64,000 nt of DNA from Acholoe squamosa (lineage: Eukaryota > Annelida > Polychaeta > Phyllodocida > Polynoidae), in contig OX439036.1 in assembly GCA_949317995.1 (NCBI GenBank), positions 24,340,854-24,404,853 of the forward strand, read 5' to 3'. Both the position numbers and the translations under genes were made by a program. Shown piece by piece: positions 11,367 to 25,800 of this stretch. How positions within the stretch are numbered: position 1 is the first letter of the stretch; each line of letters starts with the position of its first letter. Under the pieces are notes generated by a model. The model saw only the letters and a list, made by a program, of their open reading frames with translations. It did no database searches and was not told the DNA's origin.

Positions 11367-11834
11367 CCGGTCGCTACCGTGTCGCCCCCAGGTGGGACGG
11401 ACCCTAACTAGCGCTCCCGCGCCGGTGGCTACCACCGGACTGATCGCCCCAGCATTATAATTATTATACAAGTGATATAATCACTACACAAGGTATATGC
11501 GTAGCGAATAATGGTGACAAAATAAGTACACTTTTCGTCATAAATAATGTTGCTGATATTTTATAGCCCAACCTTTAGACTGGAATTTAGCTTACAGTGT
11601 TTGTTTTGCAGATAGAATCTAGAAATGTTGACTCATCGTTTATGGCTGAGTGTGACCGTCGTTTGCTCATATCCACTGAGCTGCTCAATAAACACTCAGA
11701 GAGCAGACTGAAAACATGGTACATTATGAGCCACTCAGGAGCCATAATCCTGCATACGAGACCAACATATATATGTGGTATTTGCCTTGTCCATTACAGA
11801 CACATTGTCAGGAATCTCAATGTCTGCCTACCTG

Positions 11835-12002
11835 CGGGCTTTCCTAGCCCACTATATCTCCTCTTTCCTATACCCTCGTATGTGTGTGGTGCACATATGT
11901 GCAGGCACCAACGCATTCCTCTATGAAATTGTGCAATGTAGTTCTCGCCATGAATATTACCTTAGCTGTAGAAATGGCATTAAACCTCTATTACTCACTC
12001 AC
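11835..12002 (+). mobile_element. (ACTC)-tail SINE-like retroposon, long copy
   Basis: About 168 bp run from CGGGCTTTCCTAGCCCACTA to a CTCACTCAC tail. It is nearly identical in order to the reverse complement of 25169-25344. Copy 1 of the segmental duplication lacks it at the matching point (near 8450), so it inserted after the duplication. Flanks CCTACCT and CCTATCT are a possible short target duplication. No tRNA A or B box was recognised. Confidence 0.72.
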
Positions 12003-12951
12003 CCCTATCTCAACCCACCATTACCCTGATTCAGGTGGCTGTATGGATCCCACACTTAAGGAAGTATTGCAACCCGAGCCCAGTATGTTGCTTAAAGTGG
12101 CCGGTTTAGGAAGCCTCATACTGGAAGGGGGATGATGCCAAACTTTATCAGCTCCAGGATATCTCGGTCTTGTATTATAATGTGTAAAATAGACCCATTA
12201 AGATACGTGTTTATAGTAGAAACAGAGCCCTCTACATTTTAGTTCTTAATGTCTGGTATATGGGTTATCACTGAACGCCAAGCCACACATGGTCTGAACC
12301 AAACTTTATTTCAAAAACCAAAAGTACACCTTTCCAAGGTCCAAGTGGTAAGTCATAGTACTATAACACACAAAGAATAGTGACCATCTCGTATAAATAT
12401 CAAATCTGTACAACGTTCTAGTTCTTCCTTATGTAAATGCAGCACTCCACCTGGGTGTTACAACTCTGCATGGTATGTACCACCTTGGTGATATATCAGG
12501 ATAAATTCTTTACATGAAAGCAATGTATATCATTTAAATTGCACATACTTTAACCACTGTGACTGTATAATTGTTAACACCCGTAACAGAATTAGTGCAT
12601 TCATTCTTTGCCTTGTTCTATATATTGTGAAAAATATGGAAAATTAAAAGGTATATATATATATAGAATAGATTTGGGGCAAAACTTGGGTGCGCACAAA
12701 TGTTCTATGACCCTTTAAAGACGGCATGGTGCTGCATGACTTTGTCCATTTGGTCTTAAGGTGTACCAAAATAGCAGTGCCCAGATTGTAATAGACTCAG
12801 GGATGAAAGTCATTCAGGCCAAAAGTCCTGAGATGCACAGAGCCCCCTAAGTATTGATTTTGTATAGGGTTTTGGAACTTGAAATTCCTTGAAATTGGGG
12901 AAAATGCCTGAAGACATCCATCCCTGATTTGTCCATCCTGCCAAGGGCCTG

Positions 12952-13080
<129 letters not shown>

Positions 13081-14509
13081 TACACTCTATAGGGTTATGC
13101 TCATGCCCTTTGGTTATGAATATGTTTTTGAATGAAGCATTGATGAGAGTCAAATGGACATAATGCATATCAACACTGTGCTGTCATTAAAGGGCTTATC
13201 TCTGCCTATTCCCGCCTCAACATGGTGACATTTCCCTTACACCATATGCAGGAAGGCATGTACATAATTGCATAAATCTATCACCTCCGGGAAGAGCAGT
13301 ATGTTGAAGGACTAGACTTTAATATATTCACCTATAGTGCATTGTAAGTCAATTAATTCCCCATTGTCGTGCTCATAAATGGTGAGAACATAGTTAAATA
13401 CGTGCCTAGAGAGTGAAACAAAGACTCAGTGCGTTAAGGTGTTTCGGTCTAACAGCAAAAGAAAAAAAAAAGAAAAAAATAACGTCAGCAATGTGTGGCT
13501 TAGGGTAAACATAAATATTAACTGTGCCTAAACAAACGCATGTGTCTTAGTCACAAAGTGAAAGAAAAACAAACCATTTTGTGGAAAATTACAGGCTACT
13601 TCACACAGTTTGTCGCTGAAATCTCAATCACAAGGGACTGTAATTTGTCAATGTATAAGTTGTAGTGCAGCTTGGACATCAGCACCTTTAAGTTCCTAAC
13701 TTAAATTCATGGCCTATTTTGTTAATGTAAAACCCTTTAAGATACACATCATAATTAATTTATACGTTACAATTATGGTGGACTTTCCATAAAGAAGTTT
13801 TGGTAGTTAATGCTGTTTAAAGCTCTATTGGCATGTGATACCTACAACCCCCCCCCCCTGAGACTTAGAACAAATAGCAATATTTTGAAACTACTGCAAA
13901 TATTGTCCTGGTGAACTCTATTAAATCATCATCATATCATCTTGCTTTAACCTATTCTAATATCAGTCTCCTTGAGATCAGAATTTGATGCAACATGGAA
14001 AGTAAGACAATCATAGAAGCCGTATTGCTTTTCCCAAATTACCATCAACACAGAGATCAAAATGTCCTTATTTTATCAAATATTAGATTAAATGAGTAAA
14101 TGTGCATTTACACCAACATTAATAAGTGTCCAAATATCTAACATATCGAGAAAGAAAGCTGGAAATCACTTCACTGATTTCCAGAGTTCAAACCTGTATC
14201 CCAATAATGACATTGTATTTGATGTTATTTAATGTGCTGTGATGTTATTCAATGTGCTGTGATAAAGTATACTAAGAATAGTATCTGCAAGCAAAAAAGA
14301 AAAAACCCTTGATGTGGAATCAAAAGAGAAAAATATACAATCCAGCTCTAGAATATGCAGAATCTCGTTTACATAATAGGCAACATAATTTCTGGAAGCA
14401 TTATGTGTTACTGGCCTACGTGGTATTCAGTAACCAATATATGGGCAGGTGGTAAAAGGGGGTCAAAGGCTCAAAATAGACGTGGTCAGTACACTGTTTA
14501 GCTGTTTGA

Positions 14510-14614
14510 GTGAGTGAGTAACAGATGTTTTACGCCATTTAGACAGCTATGGTCATATTCATGGCGAGGACTACATTACATTTTCACAGAGGAATGTGTT
14601 AGTGCCCGCGCATG
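14510..14614 (-). mobile_element. (ACTC)-tail SINE-like retroposon, 5'-truncated
   Basis: The GTGAGTGAGTAAC end (the tail, read on the - strand) and the following about 90 bp match the other copies, then stop early. The copy is flanked by a perfect 15-bp direct repeat, TGTTTAGCTGTTTGA, at 14495-14509 and 14615-14629. Variable-length target duplications plus loss of the end opposite the tail indicate target-primed reverse transcription, so this is a LINE-mobilised short retroposon. Confidence 0.83.
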
Positions 14615-14629
14615 TGTTTAGCTGTTTGA

Positions 14630-16852
14630 AATTGCTGAAGAAATGTCTTAAAATCGCTAACACTTGAGCAGTTTTGATTTCTTTCTTGAGATTGCAAGGC
14701 TAATACAATGCTTAATGCTAGTTGTCTCTTAGACTAATGCTTGTTTTCTTAAACTTCTCGCCTGTTGATTTGCCATTCTTAAACTTAACTTATGGATTTT
14801 CCTTCAAACCAGGGCCCTTGCATTCACATAGATCATTAGCATTAAGAAAGCTGTTTGTATTGTAATTAATTGAGCGCAATCAGTTATTTCAATTTAAATA
14901 AACATATGATTACGAAAAAGAATATAAACAATTGTTGCGATTACGTATGTTGGTGTTCAGTATATTCTATGGAGACTGGATCGATATAAGATCCCCAATA
15001 TTATCCCATTTATTTCAATTGTTGAGTAGCCATAGAAGAGACTACCTATAATCGTTCTAGTAACGGTATTCCATATCATGGTGCGGAAAAAAACTAATTC
15101 TTGTAATTAAATATCATATATTTTTATCTCCACCATTTATATGTCCACAAACACCCAGAGAAACATTACACTAAGCATGGACATACGGTATAAATCGCTT
15201 TAATCAACACAAATCTCCTCTGACCACAACTCGTCCCTTTAAAAGATATTCAATACAACCAATATTTTATAAGGTAGCCAGTGTAATGACAAGCGACGTG
15301 GATTCAATGGTTCAATGGCATTAGACAGGGAATAGTGTATATACAGCGTACAAGACAAAATATATTACACCAATAAAGTCATTATGTGTTATATATTATA
15401 GCAATGTGCATTTTAGTGTGTATTCGTTTCATTTTCCTTCATCCAAAATAACTGTCTTTGGTCAATGTTTCTCTGTTTGTTGGGGCTTCTATGTAAATTT
15501 CGCCAAGAGTTTGAATAGGTTAAGATAGACCTTCATAGTACTGGTCAGATAACCCCAGCTTTCTATCTCTGAATATATCATCTTTATACTAACTATAAAC
15601 TCATCATCAAAGTATATTATACTTATACATATATATCAAGACTGTGAAGTATTTGTACAATTTATGACAAATATAATTTTATATTTACTTTCTCCGCCCG
15701 TATAGTGACAAATATGTATAATCTTGTGCTTGCTTTCTCCGAATATACATACATAGATAGCGTCCTATTTAATAAGCCTTCAGTAACAATACAAAACAAA
15801 AACATTTCAAAAACATCAAATTGTATTTTATGCAAAAAGCAACAAAAAGGTGTTTTGTTGTTACATATTATTCTGTGTGCTATGAGTGTACTAAAAATGG
15901 GAAGACTTTTTAGCCACATACGAGACCGACCATGCCCCATGGACTTTGCATCGATTTCAAAATTCTATATTTGAAAATGCCTATATTGCAACAAATCCCA
16001 TTTAAATCAATTGTATAGAGCTTACGATGTGTGCAAGTAATTCACAATAGCTATTATTTAATACACTGTTACCCCAATTCAAAGAAAAAAAAGAAAGGTA
16101 TAGTCCCGTTTTTATAGATTCTGAAGCTTTTGTCAAAACACAATCCAAAACTTTGGTTGTATCCCATGATATTTGAGAGAAATAGTTCTCTGCCCTTCCC
16201 AACTATTATATGCAGTTTACATGGGTTTCTACATCGCATTAAATAAAATCCTAGTCTTTAACAGTTATATTCAAATCCACCCACAGCCTTTGGCCACATA
16301 ACACTTTGTACAGATTGGAGGAATGTTTGTTCACTTTGCCTTGTCAAGAATCTGTATACCAGATTCCATAATACACATATAAAGGTTGTAGGGGAACAAA
16401 CCACAAAAAACCACAGACGAGGCGCTAGTACATCAGCGACACAACACAAGCTGAACTAAACGAACACGCAAACACCATTCCACATTATATATACACATCT
16501 CAGGGTATCATAGTATTCAAAGCTTTCTCTACTAATATCACATTGCGGCATCAAGTCAGGAATACATCATTGGGTTGTAATAAGTGAGTTATATTGAGTT
16601 ATTGTAATCTGCAGAGGTAATAAAGCCACCATTCAATGAGACATCCCAGCAGCTGTGTCCAATAGCGGTGCGCACAACACATGCGACGTTTTACATCATC
16701 ATTGGTATTATTAAGTCGTGTCTCAATCCCATATTAGCGTATAACATCTTGTAGCCATATTGCTTTTAACCCAGCTTGTTGGAAGTTTCAATGGCTGACC
16801 CATTGAATATAGATGCTGATTTTAATGTTTCGGCTCTGTTTTTAGTCCTAGT
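14630..16852. other. intergenic, includes sortilin 3' UTR
   Basis: No gene is recognised. Part of this must be the 3' untranslated region of the sortilin-like gene on the - strand. Candidate - strand polyadenylation signals are ATTAAA at 16062-16057 and AATAAA at 15014-15009, with no way to choose between them from sequence alone. Small open frames around 15,660-16,450 show no family features. Confidence 0.4.
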
Positions 16853-16867
16853 CTAATCCAGCATGTC
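16853..16867 (-). CDS. SORT1: sortilin-like terminal exon: DMLD and stop
   Basis: 15 bp: four codons (DMLD) and TAG after a T-rich acceptor ending CAG. Although tiny, it restores the acidic C-terminus expected for the family (DSDV plus DMLD), which supports it strongly. Here the first leucine of DxxLL is methionine. Confidence 0.82.
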   Translation of the reverse strand, partial: DMLD

Positions 16868-19800
16868 CTGAAAAAAAAAGACAATAAGGGTTTGGTATTC
16901 AACAGTTGTATGGCACTATCTAAAAGACTCCTGAGCTCTGGGGCTGAACTCTAAGTGCTGAGATAGTGTTAAATATCTGATTGAAAAACAGTTCACACAG
17001 CTCAGACACTTACTTTACGATATCATACAGCTTTGAAAAGTTTAAGCAGGATCTAAAAATAAATTTTCAGAGGTACTAACTTAAACCAGACTGGGACACA
17101 ACCTTAGAGTGCTCTGCATATCAATAATGAATTGGTTGCATGTGAGGATAATATGACAATATTTACCACATCTGAGTCATCATGGTAGTTTTTAAGGTGT
17201 GGTTGGACGCTGTACTTATTAATGACCGGTCTCTGTGCGCCGCCCTGGGTGCCTGAGGCAGAGCCACCTGTGGTACCATTCATGGTGGAATAGTTGTTGG
17301 GTGTGCTTGCAGGATCCTGTGTTAAAATTTAAGATAATTTTCTTCACTTGTAAAAATCTACATAGATGAAGGATTCAATAGTTGACACTTTTACCATCCC
17401 AAATGCCACTTCAGAGTTCCCATAAAATCCTCATACCAAAATCCCATGATAAGAATTAAAGATATTTCTGACTAGGTAATCTACCCGGTATTTTTGGACA
17501 TGTTCGGCAAAACTTTAGTAATAGAGGTGGAAAGTAGTAAAATTGAGTGGATTTTGTAACAGAGTATTCAGTTTCCCCCTTTAATATGACTTCCCATGAC
17601 TCATGATGAAATTCTCTGGAATTCCACGACTTTCCCTGACATTTTTTTATTCCATGACATTCCCTGATACATGGGAACCCTGTACTTGTTGGCCGACAGA
17701 CACTAGTGAACCTATGATTTGGTACGCATTTTCATAGGATAGTGATACTTTTCAATACCAAAAAGTCTCTTTTCAAAAACCAGGGAGTATACAGTATATA
17801 CAGTATATGTCAACCATATATACAAGCAAAACCCAACAATTCCTGGTAAATCAGGAAAATTGGGATCTCGGAGTAATTAAAATGGATCATTCTTTAGAAA
17901 TTAGCGGCAATAATATAAAATCTCGGAAAAGTAGACGAATCTCTGATCCATGTGGGTTTTTAATCTGAGCAATAGGTGCCTGAAATGCCATTACGAAAAT
18001 TATCATCCAACATATTAATTGTCTCAAGAGTATTATACATAAATATTGATTGTATCTCACGTAACGTGTTAACCAATTTCATCCTCAAACATAGATAAAT
18101 AATGAAATGATATTTATGTGGGCCATGTTAGGTAGGCATACAGTGGTACTGTGATGAGGAACACAAAACTTAAAGCCCGTTTTGTCCTCTTTTTCTAGTA
18201 AAGAACTCACAGCTTGCCTTTTTTTTTTAAAAAAAAAGATCTACGGTACTGCCATAAAATCGATTGGAATATTCCATATGGTCAAATATTTAGTCATCTT
18301 CGTTGAGATGTAAATCAGGCATGGGAAAAAACCAGGTACTCACATTTTACTACTTGGAAAATTAAATTATCAAAAAGGAGATACTGAATATCACCAGGAT
18401 AGCACACTTAACCATACATTGCCTTCACAAGTTCATATGAAAATGCAATTTTCTTTTTCTAAAAATGCCTCCTTACCACTTGAATTAAAGGAAAAATTCC
18501 TGTTAATATTCAGGAATTTCGGAAACAGGAAATCCTGATAAAGCCTTATAACTTATATGTATCATGACTATTTACACACAAAGCATCCCTTTACAAGTTA
18601 TGGATGAGGCCTCACAAGTCAACCTCATCACTTGATGGTCAATATTGGCAATGCAATGAAATTTTAACTCTTAATGCATTGGAAACCGGCATTGAGGACT
18701 CTCAGTGTCAATAATTACCGTATGTATATAATTATTGAATGAGTGTGTTCTGAGGCTCCTTATGTACATACCGTGGTATTGGCTACTTCATCTGTCGTCT
18801 CATCGTACAGCGAACTATTGAGCAGAGCATCTTCAAGACCATCTTCATTTTGACTCAGCGATGAGTAGGCAAATGATCCCGGTCTGCGAGAGAGATTTCA
18901 TCCTATATTATATTCTATGATTTAGTAAATTGGTAACTACGCTTCTAATGATATGTAAATTTGTAACATGGGAAAGTATAATGGTTTCAAGAGTTTTGAT
19001 GTGTTTGCAGCAGAAGAATTCCCGGCAATCAATCCTATGGAAGTAGTCGGTGATTTTGCATCTAGAGCTTGTGCTGAGAGGTAATACCGAGGCAGCAGGA
19101 TGTCCTATGGGCACAGCCATTGCTATTAGTGATAAGTTATCAGAAGGGTACCTTCTACTCCCCAAGAGGCCTGCAGTGAATAATGGGGCTAACTGTATAT
19201 CCTCGCGTATAGGACCCACCTCATGTATAGGACGCACCTTGAGTTGAAGGGAATCCTATAAGGTGCAGATGAGACTTAATTTTGGGTATTCTAGTTCTGT
19301 ACCTATAGGACGCACCCTAAATTTAGGTAAATCATATAGGACGCACCTGAGGCTATTCTTGTGTATAAGCCGCGTCCTATACGTAAGGATTTACGATACT
19401 TCATTGCATACATGCAAACTGCTGACGAGAAAAAAACTGAGCCGATATAAGTGACAAGATTTTCCCTTAGAAGTCAGGTTGAATCGTGAAAATTGGGGGG
19501 TCCGAAAAATTTTGAATTCCGAGAAGCCAAATGGTGCATACTGGTGCTTTTTATGGATGGCTGATACCCTTGTATCCAAAAATTTTTAAGACTACCCCCC
19601 TATATAAATGATAAAAATATATCTCATTGGACCTGGATGAATCACAAGAATAACCCTGACAGATCATAGAAGAACCAAGAAAACTGAAAAAAAACTGAGG
19701 ATTTTGCATGTATGTCATTAGCTGATAATTATTCCTGCTAGGTCGGTATACATATACTCACCCTCGTCTAAGTAGGTTGTATTTGCGAACAAAGTAGACT

Positions 19801-22800
19801 GTAGCCACAAGTGCGATAAGCAGAACCAGCATAACGACTGCCACCCAGATACCATTATTGGCCTTCTGTGCTGCTGAAGTCTTGTCACCCTGCAAAGTCC
19901 CATTCATTATACTGATTATAACATGAGTTAGACATATCTCTGTCTATTAACACTTTGTCATAATACATTGTGATGATCCATGTACAAGACCAATGTTCTC
20001 CATAAAATAGACTGTAAAGGACAGAAACAAAAAGATTTTTTTTAAATCAACTTATGTGAAATGCACTTTCAATTGTTAATTTTCTGAGTTGTCATTGTGT
20101 AAAAGTGCAACTTCTTTGTTATGTATAGGTACCACCCTATGTGTGACAGAATAGTATTTGATATGTAAATTCCAACACAAAAACAAGGCATTCTCCCCTC
20201 TGAGGCGTTGTGGATTTTGCAGGGAGAACTTTGCTTTTAAAATAACCTCTAAAGAATGCATGTTGTCCTTAAGACTAGCAATCAAAAATACCTGACAACG
20301 TCAATATTTATAACAACACACTCCATTAGGTTCCACGATCGCGAATCATTCCATTCTGTTATGCTTACACTTAACATGCAAGTGTTTGAATTTTACATAA
20401 ATGTTTGGGATTCGTTTGAAATAAGTTCATTATAGTGTATTCTGTAGTATGTCTCAGAATTAGCAGTGTGTTTCTTTATCTTAGATAATTTTCTTCTTGA
20501 ATACATTCGATTCTGTACAGAAAAAAAAAAAAACAACCTGTTGCTCAATACTCCTTGACATTGAAGTATAAAGAGTGATTTCAGGGCAGGAACTAATGCC
20601 CATTGCGACTTGGGTTTGAGTCATAATGGGGAAAATCAAGCACACAGGGTTGCCAACTCTCACGCAATTGGCCGTACTGTTTACAGCACCACCCTCTACT
20701 GGAGTGTGCGCCAATGCGTGAGAGTTGGCAACCTTGAGCACATAGCAGTACCTTTTTTATGTAAGGTACAACTGATCATCATGATCAAATGGAGCACCAA
20801 GGGTAAATTAACAAAATAGTAAGACAGATCACCGTAACCTCTCAAGCAGTCAGAAATTGGAGACATCTATTTGTTGTCACATAGTATGATATGGACCTGG
20901 ATAAGAGTACCAGTCATGGCTCCCTATTTTGCAATACAAGTACTACTGGCCTGACTTCCGGCATAGGTTTTTTTCTCTATGGAGCAAGCGGCTGATGCAT
21001 GTCCATTAGTAAAGCTTCTTGCCGAGCCTAATAATCTCTTGGCTATATCATATTAGTTAATATGGAACAGTTTGGACAGAAAATTGTTAATTCATGAAGC
21101 ATATCTATTATTCTTCTATATGGGAAACTGTTGGTAGTACGCAGGGGAAGCGCTCCTTAAGGTTTTTGACTAGTATTTTCTCCTTGTATGGTAGGAGCTT
21201 TTGCACATATAGAGTTACCTGATCAAAATACAGAACATCCTGAAAAAAAGAGTCAATTAATATTACAAATATATCACATTAAATCATCAGGAATTCAGAA
21301 TTCATCTGGCCTTCCTTATTCTGTAACTTTTTTTTACCTTCTTTCTAGAATACTGTGAACTCCCACGTTTAGTATTGCTATAAAGGCTTGACTACTGCAG
21401 CTGACATATAAGCCACAGGAGGAGCACTGATTACCTAAAAGGCGAAGTTTACGCAGGAGTTTACAGTAGTCTGGCAAAACATACGCCCATGATGGAGAAT
21501 CTAAACACCAATTGGTCAATCCAAAGTGTTTCACAACTTAGATTGACTATGTGAGGCACTGGTTACCCCAAGTAACCCTACGGAGGTTAGTTAGTTAGTT
21601 AGTGTTTTACGGCACGTCAGCTACTGGTGATGGCTATTTGTGCCTAAAGGTTTTATGGAAGAAAGTTTCTACTGTTTAAAGTTGACTGTAGTATCCCAGG
21701 TTCTTGACATATGCAAGTATTGTATCCGGTCTGCAGGTATCAAATAACTCTTTCAGTGTTGTACATTGATGGTATTGTGCCCTGATGGAGTTGAATCACT
21801 CTTGGTTTTTGGTTGATGACAAGGTATGTGTAAGAAGGGGTGAAAGGGTTGTCTTTCTCATGTAGAAGGAAACAAGATAAATGTTAATGATCCATAAAAC
21901 AGAGAGGGGAAAGTAATGAATAAGATGGACCTCCTTAGTCCTGTTGAAGGTTTGTCCTGCTTTTGGTACTCTTTGGACCAGGCTGATCAGTACATAAGCC
22001 GGGGCGGAATTTGTTGACCCTCCAAGCCCCATTTGGAGGGGAACCCTACGGAGGTGTGGTATACCTAGACTCGGGCTGGAACTGATCAGGTTTTTATTCA
22101 TGCGAGTCACTACGATCGTGTGACTTTAGGACATCGATTCAGAATAGGTGGTCTTTTAAACAAAGGAACACCTAGGCGTATGCTTTTCTTTCTTAAATTT
22201 TTACTGTTCCTGTTTATTATGTTGCTTAAAAATTGAAAAAAAAATGAGGACGACACAATGGATAATTCGATTGTAGGCATATGATACAATTGCTGCTGTA
22301 ATTGGCGCTCCCCGAGCATTACCACAATTCATAGCATTTTAAGGGCAGCGGAAATTCATATTTCTCACTTATTTCAATTAATTTGTATAGACCCCTAATG
22401 AGCACAAACGTTACCACACTTCTTTGTTACAGAATAGTTAATACGACGAAATGAGTTTTCTTACCTTTTGTAATTCCTTGATAATAAGATCTTTTGAGTT
22501 TTTACAGTGAACTTTGAGGTCAACAATCTTTTCACCAGGGGGTTCAAAGCCTCCAACACACTTGTCGCCTGGAACTTTGCGGTATCTGTTACAAATAAAG
22601 AAAATAATGTAAGGATTGTTTGCAGTAAATCTTTATGAATATCTTACTAAGGCAATGTCCCAGTTCCACAGCCAAATACTGCACCATGAGCTTTATTTCA
22701 GATGGCAAGTCTACGGCCCACTAAAATATACAACAGAAATGCAATGACCTATAATTTGAATGACCTAAGAATTTTCAAAAATAATTCACTTTGCGCATAC

Positions 22801-25800
22801 CGCCCCTATCCCTGCGGAAAGAGACTAATCCAAGGCAAACCCCTCTAGTATTTAACTACTGGGTGAATCCATTCTATGTTATGTAGAGGGATTTTATGTC
22901 TTATCCACACTTAATACTAAGGCCACACCAAAAAAATAAGTTGGTCTACGGATTTCCCTCTCCATACTTTTGGAAATAAAATTTTTTTTTCTTTGAAAAA
23001 AATCTCGTCTACGGATTTCACTCCCTTACTTTCTACAAGAAAATCTTTTCGCTCGCCTCACTTTTCTAGCAAGGAATCCATTGGACACCAATGGATTTGC
23101 TCGCTCGCACCATTTTTTCAAAATCAAAATCCGTAGACTAACTTATTTTTTTGGTGTGGCCTAATCTCTATTCCTAGGTAAGCCTGACATATTGATCACT
23201 AAGACTTACCCTTTAGTGATGATTTCCTCTTCGTGTCCTAGTCTACAGATGTCCAACTTCTTGTTCTGGAAGGCTGGATCCTCTATACACACCTGCTGAC
23301 CAGTGGGGTCTGTTGTTCTTCTGTATCCATATTCGCTGAAAAAAAACAGGCAATTTGGTTCACTCGTAATTTTTTTTTATTTGATTTTGGGCTATTTTAT
23401 TGGAGAAACTTCCGTAAACAAAACGGTAAGAAATTACAGGGTAATAAAAGACAAAAAGCCAAGAAAACCTTACTTTACATACTGTAGATAGCAGAGACCA
23501 TGGATGCGAAGCCTATCATGATATCATATTTCATAAAGATTTTAGACTCACCAGTCGTAGTCCTCAACCTTGCACATGCAGATCTGTTCAGTCTTTGTGA
23601 CTTCGTAATTGTAGCCATTTGCACATCTAAAAAGATGGAATAAAATCGACTGTCAACAAGTTATCTGCAGACATTTGCAAATTTTTCTCTTCTGATTTTT
23701 GAGAGATAAACAAGAAATGCAGTCCATTTTCATTAATAAAATCTTTAATACGACGAAGGTTTATTTACAGTGAATCTTTCCTGAGTCGACGCATGGTCTC
23801 TTTCTTTCCTAGAAGACAGCCACTAAACTTGGCGTCGTCAGTGTTGTCAGAATGTGCCACCCAGTTCTCATAGTCACTGTGTTTGTCACCTGTAACAAAA
23901 AGTATATACATTTATATGACACAGATCACCTCAGAGGAAAAAGGTGGTAATGGAAACTTGGCAGAAAAGGGTCGTAATTGCATTATATACCTACTAATTT
24001 TATCTATTCTATTTATCATTACATATGTCGTCTGTTAACATATTCTAGAGTAGAAAATTACTTTCGACAGAGGAAGTATTACCTTTCTTTCACCAATTCG
24101 ATGGCTGAAACGACCATATCTTAAAAACAAAATCATTCACTTACGACTTTTTCTACTATGCTGATGCTATGATATAAACTACTGGCTAAACACTACTAGA
24201 AGTTGGGACATTCTGTTCCAATTTTCATTTTTTTCAAATAGTCTCACATATACTCACAAGGTTTTTTGATGATCTTGGTGAAGTTAAGCACATGGACGCG
24301 CCACACGCGGTCCTCCTTACCGAAGCCCCAAATGCCTATTGACATGGCACGGTTACCGGGTTCGGTGAGCAGCCCTGTCACCACCAGGTCCTGGTCCGTA
24401 AAGTTAAACGAGTGCCAGCACCTTCCCTCATCTGTTGAGAACTTGATAACTTTGGGGTTAGGTATAGAGGGTATAGCGACAAGTAGTCCTCCATGATCAG
24501 CTATCTGCACCAAGTGGGGACCGTCAAGCGCCTGCGGGAACAAGAATTTGTACAAATCATTATGTAAAATGGATGGAGAATTTTCCCTAAGCCCGTGTCG
24601 GATTTATGCTACTTCATAAATAATCAAAGAGAGGTCCAGTGCTTTTCAAGGTCGACGTTTCAATATACTTGAGGTCTGATTTATTTAGAGTTATAAACAA
24701 AGTGGTGAAATATGGAGCCCTTTTGCAGGTAAACAGTTTAATCATATTGTACTATATTAAGACAATGTGTCAGTATTGACTTTCTACAAATGCTTATCAT
24801 GTTGGATGCCTTATTTATTTCCACTTCAATAAATTATTTCAGGTAGTTCTCGATCGAGAAAGAAACCGGCAGCTGCCGTAGTCCTTCGAAAACACGCCAT
24901 TTGCACTTGCTGTAGTTGTTTTCATAACGTCCCTGTAGGTGGTGCTGCTTTCACTTGCTGCATTTTCTTTAGGGGGAAAAATATCCCAGACTTTGGATTC
25001 TGAGGTAGAGTGCATCATGCCAGGCAAAGCATGATGCACAAATGAATCAATGCATATTCTCTGTTTATTGACAGATTTTAACATGTAATATATTAATTTC
25101 AAGGTTTTCAACCATGCCGATTCCATTTTTTTACACTTTAACATCCATATTCTTGATGGTTGCTGAGATAGTGAGTGAGTAATAGATGTTTAACGCCATT
25201 TCGACAGCTAAGGTCATATTCATGGCGAGAACTACATTACACAATTTCACATGTGTCAGTGCACGCGCATATGTGCACCACACACATCCTGAGGGGATAG
25301 GAAAGATGAGAAATAGACCCTTTTAAGTGGGCTAGGGAAGCCCGGGTTGCTGAGAAAGAGTGCATCATGCCAATCAGGGCATGATGCACCAATGAATCAA
25401 TGCCTATTTCTAAGCTGTTTATTGATAGATTTCAAAGTTTAATATATCGATTTTAATGTTTTCAAGCATACTGATTCTATTTTTTCAACTTATTCACCAA
25501 TATTCCTGATGGTTGCTGAGATAAAGTGCATCATGCCAGGCCAAGCACAAACTATGAAAATAGGGTAAAATCAAATGTGCCGAACACGATGAGACATACT
25601 ACAAGTTCGAAATATGAACCCCGCCGAAAAGAAAAATTGTTTTGAATCTTGACATGATGCCTACTTTAAGGTCAACTTTAGTGGGTTCCTTTGATCGCAT
25701 TGGGATTCACAAACTATGAATATAGAGTAAATCAAACGTGCTGAACGCAATGAGACATACTACAAGTCCGAATTTTGAACCCCCACCAAAAAAAAAAAAT

